The notes beneath the pieces were generated by a model that did no database searches, was not told where the DNA came from, and was given only the letters and a program-made list of their open reading frames with translations. DNA of 64,000 bases, taken from positions 1 through 64,000 of the forward strand of contig JACKCR010000013.1 in assembly GCA_020633975.1 (NCBI GenBank), in the 5' to 3' direction. Shown one piece after another: positions 44,014-50,449 of the stretch. Position 1 is the first letter of the stretch. Each line of letters begins with the position of its first letter. The translations under genes were made by a program, and so were the position numbers. The stretch is from Candidatus Eiseniibacteriota bacterium (GTDB lineage Bacteria; Eisenbacteria; RBG-16-71-46; CAIMUX01).

Positions 44014-44526
44014 TCAGCTTCCCTTTGCCAACACGAACGCGGAGTAGTTCGCGTCCTCCGTCACCTCACGTTCCGCCCAACTCGGAACGGTGATCCGACC
44101 CAGCTCCTCGTCCGACGGACATTCGACTTCCGAGAGAATGAGCCCCTTCGCTGCGGAAGGCTCCTCCCAAACGTCGATGCAGAATGTCCAGCCCTGCTCC
44201 TCCAGCTTGTACCGTCTCTTGACCGATTCGATGCCGGTGAGCGGGAGCGAAGCGGCCTCGTCTTCCGGTAGGTAGATGGTGGTCATGATGCGCCGGCGGG
44301 CGTCGTTCGGGGCGTCCGGGTCTGGCGTCTTCTGTCCCAGCTTCACCACGAGGACCCGGCCATCCGGATCCTCGACATGGCGAAGCCTGAGGTGGGTTCC
44401 GGAAACGAAGCAGTCGCGGAGGCGAACGAAGTCGTCTGGGTCGACCTCACGAGGGAGGGCTGCGAGAAGGAACCGCCGCTCTCGTTCGATGCGGGCGTAC
44501 TTGCGACGAAGGGGGCGGTCGTCCAT
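44014..44526 (-). CDS. CYTH domain protein (triphosphate tunnel fold)
   Basis: 170 residues from ATG 44526. RIERERRFLL is the ExExK-type N-terminal motif (here E-R-E-R-R). Further tunnel residues lie in GTHLRLRHVEDPDGRVLVVKLGQK, RRRIMTTIYL and VKRRYKLEEQGWTFCIDVWEEP, then GLILSEVECPSDEEL. CYTH proteins hydrolyse tripolyphosphate, thiamine triphosphate or cyclise ATP. The Lys of the canonical ExExK being Arg leaves the substrate open. Convergent with the DinB-family gene. Confidence 0.85.
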   Translation of the reverse strand: MDDRPLRRKYARIERERRFLLAALPREVDPDDFVRLRDCFVSGTHLRLRHVEDPDGRVLVVKLGQKTPDPDAPNDARRRIMTTIYLPEDEAASLPLTGIESVKRRYKLEEQGWTFCIDVWEEPSAAKGLILSEVECPSDEELGRITVPSWAEREVTEDANYSAFVLAKGS

Positions 44527-44719
44527 GGGCGGGAACTCTCCTGTCGGTTCGGGGCGTAGACGTAACCACTACAACGCGGTGGTCTCTCCAGCCAACCCGA
44601 ACCTACGGATCCGTATCTGGTCGCGAAAGCCACGGGTCGAGTACTGTCGTGCCGGCACCGATGCGGAATGGCTTGCGGTTCGCCCTTCGTTGCCTGACCA
44701 TCGTCGCCGAGGTGTTGCC

Positions 44720-45280
44720 ATGCGCTGCTGCAAACTGACAACGGTCGTTCTCCTCGTCGCGTCGGTCCTGACTGTCGGCTGCGAGCAGCCCGCGGACCAG
44801 CCGGACGTTCAAAGCGTGCCCGTCGTGGAGCCCCAGTCGGAACGAGCCCCCGAAGGAGACGTTCGCCTACGGACTTCGTACGTGCCCGCATACTCCTATC
44901 TGCCGGACGGGGATCGGAGGGCGATGCTGTCGGTGCTCCTCAGTGTCCGCAACGTCGATTCGGCCGCCACGGTGAAACTGACCCATGTCGACTACTTCGA
45001 TACGGAAGGGAACCGGGTGCGCCGCTATCTCACCGAGTCGGTGGACCTCGGGCCGCTCGAGACGGTGGAGTTCACGGTGGAGACCGAGGACGAGACCGGC
45101 GGCTCCGGTGCCAACTTCCTCGTCTACTGGGAGGGGCCATCGGACGCGCATCCGCTCCTCACGGAAGCCGTGATGGTCGGCCACATGATCTCCGGATACG
45201 TGAGCTTCGCCTCGCGCGGCATCGAGCTGGACCGGCGTCCCAGCGCCGAGGTCCTCGGAGTCGAAGCGGGATCGGAGTAG
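44720..45280 (+). CDS. DUF3124-domain lipoprotein
   Basis: 186 residues from ATG 44720 (GAGGTG upstream). Signal peptide ends in a lipobox VLTVGC, giving a membrane-anchored lipoprotein. The mature part matches DUF3124: TSYVPAYSYLP, MLSVLLSVRNVDSAATVKLTHVDYFDTEGN, RYLTESVDLGPLETVEFTVE and GGSGANFLVYWEGP. Function unknown. A strong hairpin 33 bp after the stop suggests it ends its own transcript. Confidence 0.88.
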   Translation: MRCCKLTTVVLLVASVLTVGCEQPADQPDVQSVPVVEPQSERAPEGDVRLRTSYVPAYSYLPDGDRRAMLSVLLSVRNVDSAATVKLTHVDYFDTEGNRVRRYLTESVDLGPLETVEFTVETEDETGGSGANFLVYWEGPSDAHPLLTEAVMVGHMISGYVSFASRGIELDRRPSAEVLGVEAGSE

Positions 45281-45312
45281 ACAGTCTCGACCGCGATCCT
45301 GCGACGCAACGA

Positions 45313-45347
45313 AACGAGGGGAGCCGTGCGAACGGCACCCCCTCGTT
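45313..45347 (+). terminator. Strong hairpin after the DUF3124 gene
   Basis: AACGAGGGG-A-GCCGT pairs with ACGGC-A-CCCCCTCGTT around a GCGA tetraloop (45328-45331). The stem is about 14 bp with one internal A/A mismatch. Only two T follow, so Rho-independence is uncertain, but the stem is long and stable. Confidence 0.65.
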
Positions 45348-45433
45348 CTCGTCGGCCCCGGAGTAGGTGATCGTGGTGTTTCGATCGGCGGGGCCCGACG
45401 GTGTTTCAACGCCACGCGTGGGGCGTTGCTCGA

Positions 45434-46480
45434 TCAGAACGGACTCGGCGTGTACGCGTTCCAGGACAACCCGAACTGCACGGTCCAGTCCTGGACGTTG
45501 CCTCCATTGAGACGAACGTCCCGATAGAGCGTGAACGGTACTGCCGCCGAGAGGGTGAGAGGATCGAGCGGCGAGTACGAGACCCCCGGTCCGAGTGCGA
45601 GGATCGTGCCCGCGCGCCGGAACCCCTCGCTGCCCCCGAAGAGGTCGTCGTCCGGGATCCAGGCCAGGTCGAAGTTCGCATGGACGGCCACCCTCTGGAG
45701 CGGACTCTCCTCGGTCGCGAGCGGAGTCGAGATGCCGAGCCGGGTCGTGAAGGTGTCCGCATCCGAGTTCTCGGCCGGACCGTTGCCGGTGAGCTGGTTC
45801 CGGAAGTTCGGACCGGACGTCTCCGACGGCGTGAACACGTAGCGCGAGGTGAACGAGAAGCCGAACCGCTGCGCGAAGAACGTCGCTCCGCCGATCTCGA
45901 CGAGCCCCGCGAAGTTGCCGGTGCCCGCCTGCGCGGCCAGGTCCTGATTCACCATCGACCCGTTCTGCGCCTCGAACTGCTTGTCGGACTCGCCGGTCGG
46001 CAGCCTCGCTCCGAGTGACGTGTAGAGGCCGAATCCGACCGGGTTGTCCTTCAGCCAGTAGCGCCCGAAGACGCGGACGTCCCCGAGACCGCCTGCTTCC
46101 ATCGTCCCCCTCACGCCGCCGAACTCGCGCGCCTGCTCGGTATGGATGAACGGGATCGCCATGCCGATCGTGAACTTCCTCGGAAGGTCGTACTCCACGG
46201 AAAGAGTGTTGTCGCGTCCCAGCGTCGAAGGCGCGACCGTCTCTTCGGTCTCGCCGGGTCCGTCCTGACGTTCGGTGCCGATGAAGTAGTGGTCTGTGTC
46301 GGAGAACATGAACGAGTAGCCGAGACGCATCTGGCCCGGGATGTGTGCCTTGTACTGGTCGCCGACGGGGAGCGAGATCGGAACGCAGCCGCATCCTCCC
46401 GCGTGCGCATGCACGGGGACCGACAGGCCGACGGCAAACAACGAGACGACAGCAAGACGCGAGAAGCCGAGCTTCTTCAC
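45434..46480 (-). CDS. Outer-membrane beta-barrel protein (phenol MetA-like transporter type)
   Basis: 348 residues from GTG 46480 (GAGGAGG 6 bp upstream). Signal peptide LAVVSLFAVGLSVPVHAHA, then GGCGCVPISLPVGDQYK. The rest is alternating polar/aromatic beta strands ending in the typical C-terminal aromatic (WNAYTPSPF). Segments such as MRLGYSFMFSDTDHYFIG, YDLPRKFTIGMAIPFIHT and GLGDVRVFGRYWLK are like the 'transporter/phenol MetA' barrel family. No catechol-pathway genes are nearby, so the substrate is unknown. The Cys pair in GGCGC after cleavage is unusual for a barrel and could bind metal. Confidence 0.75.
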   Translation of the reverse strand: MKKLGFSRLAVVSLFAVGLSVPVHAHAGGCGCVPISLPVGDQYKAHIPGQMRLGYSFMFSDTDHYFIGTERQDGPGETEETVAPSTLGRDNTLSVEYDLPRKFTIGMAIPFIHTEQAREFGGVRGTMEAGGLGDVRVFGRYWLKDNPVGFGLYTSLGARLPTGESDKQFEAQNGSMVNQDLAAQAGTGNFAGLVEIGGATFFAQRFGFSFTSRYVFTPSETSGPNFRNQLTGNGPAENSDADTFTTRLGISTPLATEESPLQRVAVHANFDLAWIPDDDLFGGSEGFRRAGTILALGPGVSYSPLDPLTLSAAVPFTLYRDVRLNGGNVQDWTVQFGLSWNAYTPSPF

Positions 46481-46871
46481 AGGAAACCTCCTCTGCCTTC
46501 AAGGGAGCTATGTTGTGGATGGGATCGATTCGACCGAACGATCGGGGGTGGCAGAGGCCTGCGGAATGGAGGGAACAGCCGGACGAGGGGCTCTAGCGGA
46601 TTCGGACCACGCACGCAGACACGCTGCCGTGAGCGTGGCGTCCTCAGGTGAAGGGGAGTCTCACCTGCGCGTGCCGGAAGAGGCGTTTCAACGTGCGGCT
46701 CCTGAGAGGCTGCCTCGTCGTGATCAGAGAATGATTGGGGTCGAACGAAACCAGGATAGGCCGGAGTGATTCCTTGGTGCAACAAGGATGTGGGGGCGAC
46801 GGGTTCTGGCTTCGCGAGGCGGAACGGCACAGGCTACGCAGCTTCGCTCACGACGAAGCGCTGTACCCTCG
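46481..46871. other. Intergenic region, about 390 bp
   Basis: No convincing gene on either strand; the open frames here are antisense-type composition. A hairpin GCTTCG (46841-46846) / CGAAGC (46854-46859) lies just beyond the DUF2283 stop and may end its transcript. Confidence 0.4.
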
Positions 46872-47141
46872 CTACGCCGCTGAGAGGGGGGCGATCTCCT
46901 CGGGCGGAATCGCGGGAAGCCCGAGGCTGGCGAACACTCTGTTCATCGCATCCAGTGTGACTGCCCGCGGGTCCGCGATCTCGATCCCGAGCGGGGTCCC
47001 ATTGCCATCGTAGTCGACGAGTAGGCCGGGTTCGACTTCCGCCGTGCGGACGCTTCGAGCACCTTCGGGCCGCGGGAGGTAGTAGTACGCGGCGAGCGCG
47101 CGACCGCGGCGATAGGTCACTTGTAGGAATGCTTGATCCAT
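46872..47141 (-). CDS. DUF2283 family protein
   Basis: 89 residues from ATG 47141. The pattern ALAAYYYLPRP...RTAEVEPGLLVDYDGNGTPLGIEIADPRAV is the DUF2283 signature (AhYI.....hh......hDhd..G.hhGIEI). This small family is often found directly behind DUF4258 genes as an apparent toxin-antitoxin-like pair. Here only a broken DUF4258-like reading frame precedes it, with its stop 4 bp from this start. Composition is ordinary for the window. Confidence 0.85.
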   Translation of the reverse strand: MDQAFLQVTYRRGRALAAYYYLPRPEGARSVRTAEVEPGLLVDYDGNGTPLGIEIADPRAVTLDAMNRVFASLGLPAIPPEEIAPLSAA

Positions 47142-47145
47142 ACCC

Positions 47146-47235
47146 TCACTCTACCGGGTACGCGGTGACGGAGTCGGTCCTCCATCCGCTCCCGCATATG
47201 GTAGCTGAGCAGGATATCCCAGTGCCACCATTCGG
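47146..47235 (-). pseudogene. Remnant of a DUF4258-like gene
   Basis: Two pieces of a familiar small protein in different frames: WWHWDILLSYHMRERMEDR (about 47235-47175), like the DUF4258 N-terminus, and SVTAYPVE followed by a stop (to 47146), like its C-terminus. The middle 50 or so residues are absent, so an internal deletion with frameshift is the simplest reading. It sits immediately ahead of the intact DUF2283 gene, the normal partner order. The assignment is by remembered family pattern and is tentative. Confidence 0.4.
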
Positions 47236-47507
47236 GCTTGTCGTGAGGAGGCAGCGCGGACCCTCCAGGAGTTGGGTGAAGTTGCGTCGGGATAGGGGCT
47301 CGTGACCGAGCGTCGCCCAGTCGTCGCTCGACGGAACCTGCTGCGAGATCAGTGCCTGGCGTGGGGGAGTAGGGTTCCTGCCGTGCGGACAGTGGGCATC
47401 GTCCCAGCAAGGGTAGGCAGTGCCCATCGTGGGGCGCGATTCGGGCGACGGCGATCCCTAAAGAAGTGACGGCCATCCGCCGAATACCCGCAAGAGGCCG
47501 AAATCCA

Positions 47508-49319
47508 ATGACGAGCAGACGATTCCTTCCCGTGCACCCGGCCGGAGCCGCTCACTCGGAAGGGGCGATCCGGCAACTCGAGGTGCAGAACAACGTTTTG
47601 GAGCTTCTCGCCTATGGTGAGGAGCTCTCCGTCGTGCTCGAAACTCTGGTCCGGGGGGTCGAGAGCAGCCAGCCGGAGATGCTTGGTTCGGTCTTCCTTT
47701 ACGATCCCGTACGGGAGTCTCTCGTCGACTGCGTCGCGCCGTCGCTGCCTGCCGAGTACAACGAGGCGATTGCGGTCGTACCGATCGGCGACGGCGTGGG
47801 CTCCTGCGGGACGGCGGCGTTCCGCAGGGAGCGGGTCGTGGTCTCGGACATCGCGACGGACCCACTCTGGGCCCCTTTCACACAACTGGCACTCCCGCAC
47901 GGCTTGCGGGCGTGTTGGTCCCAACCGGTCCTGGGTCGGGATGGAAGCCTCCTCGGTACGTTTGCGATGTACTACCGGACGGTGCGATCTCCGCTCCCGG
48001 ACGAACTCGACCTCATCGAGTCCGCTGCGAGGCTGGCCAGTATCGCGATCGAACGGCGGGTCGCGGACGCGACGCTCGCGCAGGCACGGGACGAGGCGCT
48101 CGACGCCGCCCGTGCGAAGTCGGTCTTCCTCGCCAACATGAGCCACGAAATCCGTACGCCGATGAGTGGCGTCATGGGGATGGCGGATCTCCTTCTCCAG
48201 ACGAAGCTCGATGCCGAGCAGCGCGACTTCGCCGAGACGATCGCGAGTTCGGCGCAGTCGCTTCTCCGCATCCTGAACGACGTTCTCGACCTCTCCAAGG
48301 TAGAGGCCGGTCGGGTCGAGCTCGAGAAGGTCGGATTCGACGTGAGGCAGCTCGCGGGCGATGTGGTCACACTCTTGCAGGTGGAGGCCAGGCGCAAGGG
48401 GCTCCACATCCGGACGATGGTCGATGCGCAGATACCCGATACGGTGGTCGGTGATGCCATCCGGCTACGCCAGATTCTCATCAACCTGGTCGGGAATGCG
48501 ATCAAGTTCACTTCGGAAGGTGGCGTCGAGCTGCGGGTCTCCCTGGTGGACGGCGTGCACGGCGACTTCCGGAACCGGGACGGCCAGAGCCGCGACTCCG
48601 AGAACCGTGGCATCGAGCCCGGTGCGTCGCGTGCGACTCGAGACCCGCACTCGAGCATTCAGCTCGCATTCGAGATCGAGGACACGGGCATCGGAATCGA
48701 CGAAGTGACCCGGGCGCGACTCTTCCAGCCGTTCGTGCAAGCGGACGATTCGATCACGCGGCGTTACGGGGGGACCGGTCTGGGGCTATCGATCTCCCGA
48801 GCACTCATCGGTCTGATGGGTGGGCACCTCGACGTGACGAGCCAGCCCGATCACGGATCGACCTTCCACTTCACGGTCGACCTCGCCCTCGATCGCCGGA
48901 TGTCGAGGAGAACGACCGCGTCGAAGCTCGACGTGTCTGTCCTCAAGGGACGTCGCATCCTGGTCGTCGACGATCACCCAGTGAATGCGCGAGTCGCCGA
49001 AGGGATCCTCGCCCGTTTGGGCTGCGAAGTCGACGTGGTCGACAACGGCGTCGTCGCAGTGGAGTACGCTGCGAGAAACGAGTACGACGCGATCCTCATG
49101 GACCTCCAGATGCCTGAAATGGACGGGATCACCGCAACGCGGCAGATCCGCTCGCTGCCGGGCGCGAACCAGGAGACTCTGATCCTGGCCGTGTCCGCGA
49201 GCGTGATCGGCCCCGAACGCGAAGAGGCCGACCGCGCGGGCATCGACGGCTGGATTTCGAAGCCGTTCCGGCGGGACGACCTCCTGACGGAGCTCGTCCG
49301 GAGGCTGGAAGTCGCGTGA
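47508..49319 (+). CDS. Hybrid sensor histidine kinase (GAF - HisKA - HATPase - receiver)
   Basis: 603 residues from ATG 47508 (GTG 47466 is an alternative). The N-terminal GAF domain (about 20-180) has IGDGVGSCGTAAFRRERVVVSDIATDPLW and GLRACWSQPVLGRDGSLLGTFAMYY. HisKA H-box: FLANMSHEIRTPMSGVMGMADLLL. HATPase N box LINLVGNAIKFTSEGG; G boxes DTGIGI and GGTGLGLSISRALI. The receiver domain has phospho-Asp in DAILMDLQMPEMDGITATRQI and Lys in ISKPFRRDD. No membrane segment or signal peptide, so it is a soluble sensor. No response regulator is adjacent. The insert between the N and G1 boxes is long and Arg/Asp-rich. Confidence 0.95.
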   Translation: MTSRRFLPVHPAGAAHSEGAIRQLEVQNNVLELLAYGEELSVVLETLVRGVESSQPEMLGSVFLYDPVRESLVDCVAPSLPAEYNEAIAVVPIGDGVGSCGTAAFRRERVVVSDIATDPLWAPFTQLALPHGLRACWSQPVLGRDGSLLGTFAMYYRTVRSPLPDELDLIESAARLASIAIERRVADATLAQARDEALDAARAKSVFLANMSHEIRTPMSGVMGMADLLLQTKLDAEQRDFAETIASSAQSLLRILNDVLDLSKVEAGRVELEKVGFDVRQLAGDVVTLLQVEARRKGLHIRTMVDAQIPDTVVGDAIRLRQILINLVGNAIKFTSEGGVELRVSLVDGVHGDFRNRDGQSRDSENRGIEPGASRATRDPHSSIQLAFEIEDTGIGIDEVTRARLFQPFVQADDSITRRYGGTGLGLSISRALIGLMGGHLDVTSQPDHGSTFHFTVDLALDRRMSRRTTASKLDVSVLKGRRILVVDDHPVNARVAEGILARLGCEVDVVDNGVVAVEYAARNEYDAILMDLQMPEMDGITATRQIRSLPGANQETLILAVSASVIGPEREEADRAGIDGWISKPFRRDDLLTELVRRLEVA

Positions 49320-49365
49320 TGGCCTCGGCGCGGCGCTGGCCGGGTGCGTCGTCCGCGGCTGTCTC

Positions 49366-50232
49366 CTAGAACCCCAGCCCCACTGTGACCGCCGTGTGCA
49401 TCACCCAGTTGCTCGCGTTGGCGGGGAAGGCCACGGTCTGTCCGAAGAGAGTGATCCGATCGAACTCGATGCCGTAGCGGCGGGCCCCCAGGGAAACTGC
49501 CGCCACTCCGTTCGGAGCGAAGCGGACGAACTCCATCCCGATCACGCTACCGCTTCCTTTGAACCCGTCCTTGGCCTCGTCCAGGTACTCGACCTCACAG
49601 GCTCCACCGAGAAGGAACAGCGCCGTCTCGCCCTTCCGGATGTTCCCACGGGAGAGCCCGAGCAGGTTCAGCTTCGCCACGTACTCGGTGTAGTCGTAGT
49701 CCATCGGGATCTCGACCGAGGTGTTCGTGACGATGTTGTTGTTCCGAAGGGTGTGCGCCGAGTCACCTCGGCGGATCTCCGCCTGGACGAGGTTGCGGAA
49801 ACCGAGGGCGACGGACCAGGAGAGGTGGAACCCGAGTCCGATGGTGAACTCGTCTCCGAAGAGCTCCGTGATGTCGTCCGAGGACAGGAATGCGAGGCCT
49901 GCCCCTCCTCCGAAATGCGCGTAGAGACCGGTGCCCTTCCACTGATCCTGGATCGGCGCAGGGGACGCGGGTTCCACGACGCTCGGCTCGTCGCCTGTCT
50001 CTCGAGTCGTGTCCGGCTGTTCCGAGACGGGGCTCGAGGACGTGCCCGATGAGGAGCCCACCTCCGGAGTGATGTCCGGTTCCTCTGCCAGACTCGGACT
50101 CGTACACAGAGGGAGGAGCAGAGCGAGCGGGAGTACCCGAACCGCCAACGTGGCCCGGAGTGCACGCGCGGTTCGTGGTATCACGTCGACACAGGTGGGG
50201 AAGAGTTGGATTCTGCCGGGGTGGAACAGCAT
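49366..50232 (-). CDS. Probable outer-membrane beta-barrel protein
   Basis: 288 residues from ATG 50232 (GAGGAGG 5 bp upstream). A long n-region then a hydrophobic signal core (LAVRVLPLALLLPLCTSPSLA). Residues about 50-95 are a Ser/Pro/Glu-rich linker (GSSSGTSSSPVSEQPDTTRETGDEP), followed by an eight-stranded-barrel-like part (GLYAHFGGGAGLAFL, FTIGLGFHLSWSVALGF, WVMHTAVTVGLGF at the end). No specific family recognised. Divergent from the ATPase-TPR gene. Confidence 0.7.
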   Translation of the reverse strand: MLFHPGRIQLFPTCVDVIPRTARALRATLAVRVLPLALLLPLCTSPSLAEEPDITPEVGSSSGTSSSPVSEQPDTTRETGDEPSVVEPASPAPIQDQWKGTGLYAHFGGGAGLAFLSSDDITELFGDEFTIGLGFHLSWSVALGFRNLVQAEIRRGDSAHTLRNNNIVTNTSVEIPMDYDYTEYVAKLNLLGLSRGNIRKGETALFLLGGACEVEYLDEAKDGFKGSGSVIGMEFVRFAPNGVAAVSLGARRYGIEFDRITLFGQTVAFPANASNWVMHTAVTVGLGF

Positions 50233-50353
50233 GGGGCCTCCTCGGTGCGCAGACGGGACGAGTCGCTCTATCCCGATCGATCCCCGTAGAGTGCTATCCT
50301 CCTCGGACGGAAGCCAAGTACACGACTGTCACCGGAACGTCACCAGCTCCAGC

Positions 50354-50437
50354 GGGGCGATGCGGGGACATGCTCGACCTGAGGGCACCGCAAAGGGGGC
50401 GATGCGGGGGCATGCTCGACCCGAGAGCGCCGCAACA
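50354..50437 (+). repeat. Two 42-bp direct repeats in a gene leader
   Basis: Two adjacent 42-bp units, 50354-50395 and 50396-50437. Both start GGGGCGATGCGGGG and differ at a few positions. They end 12 bp before ATG 50450, so they lie in the 5' leader or would add 28 codons if an upstream start is used. Confidence 0.8.
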
Positions 50438-50449
50438 GGAGTGGACGGG

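Noticed and set aside
46477-46830. 117-codon minus-strand frame in the 390-bp gap
   Set aside because: Proline/arginine-rich with no RBS or family pattern; it runs into the upstream leader of the barrel gene.
47191-47200. GCATATGG as a third copy of the CATATGCAA operator
   Set aside because: Only the CATATG core is present; there is no inverted second half.
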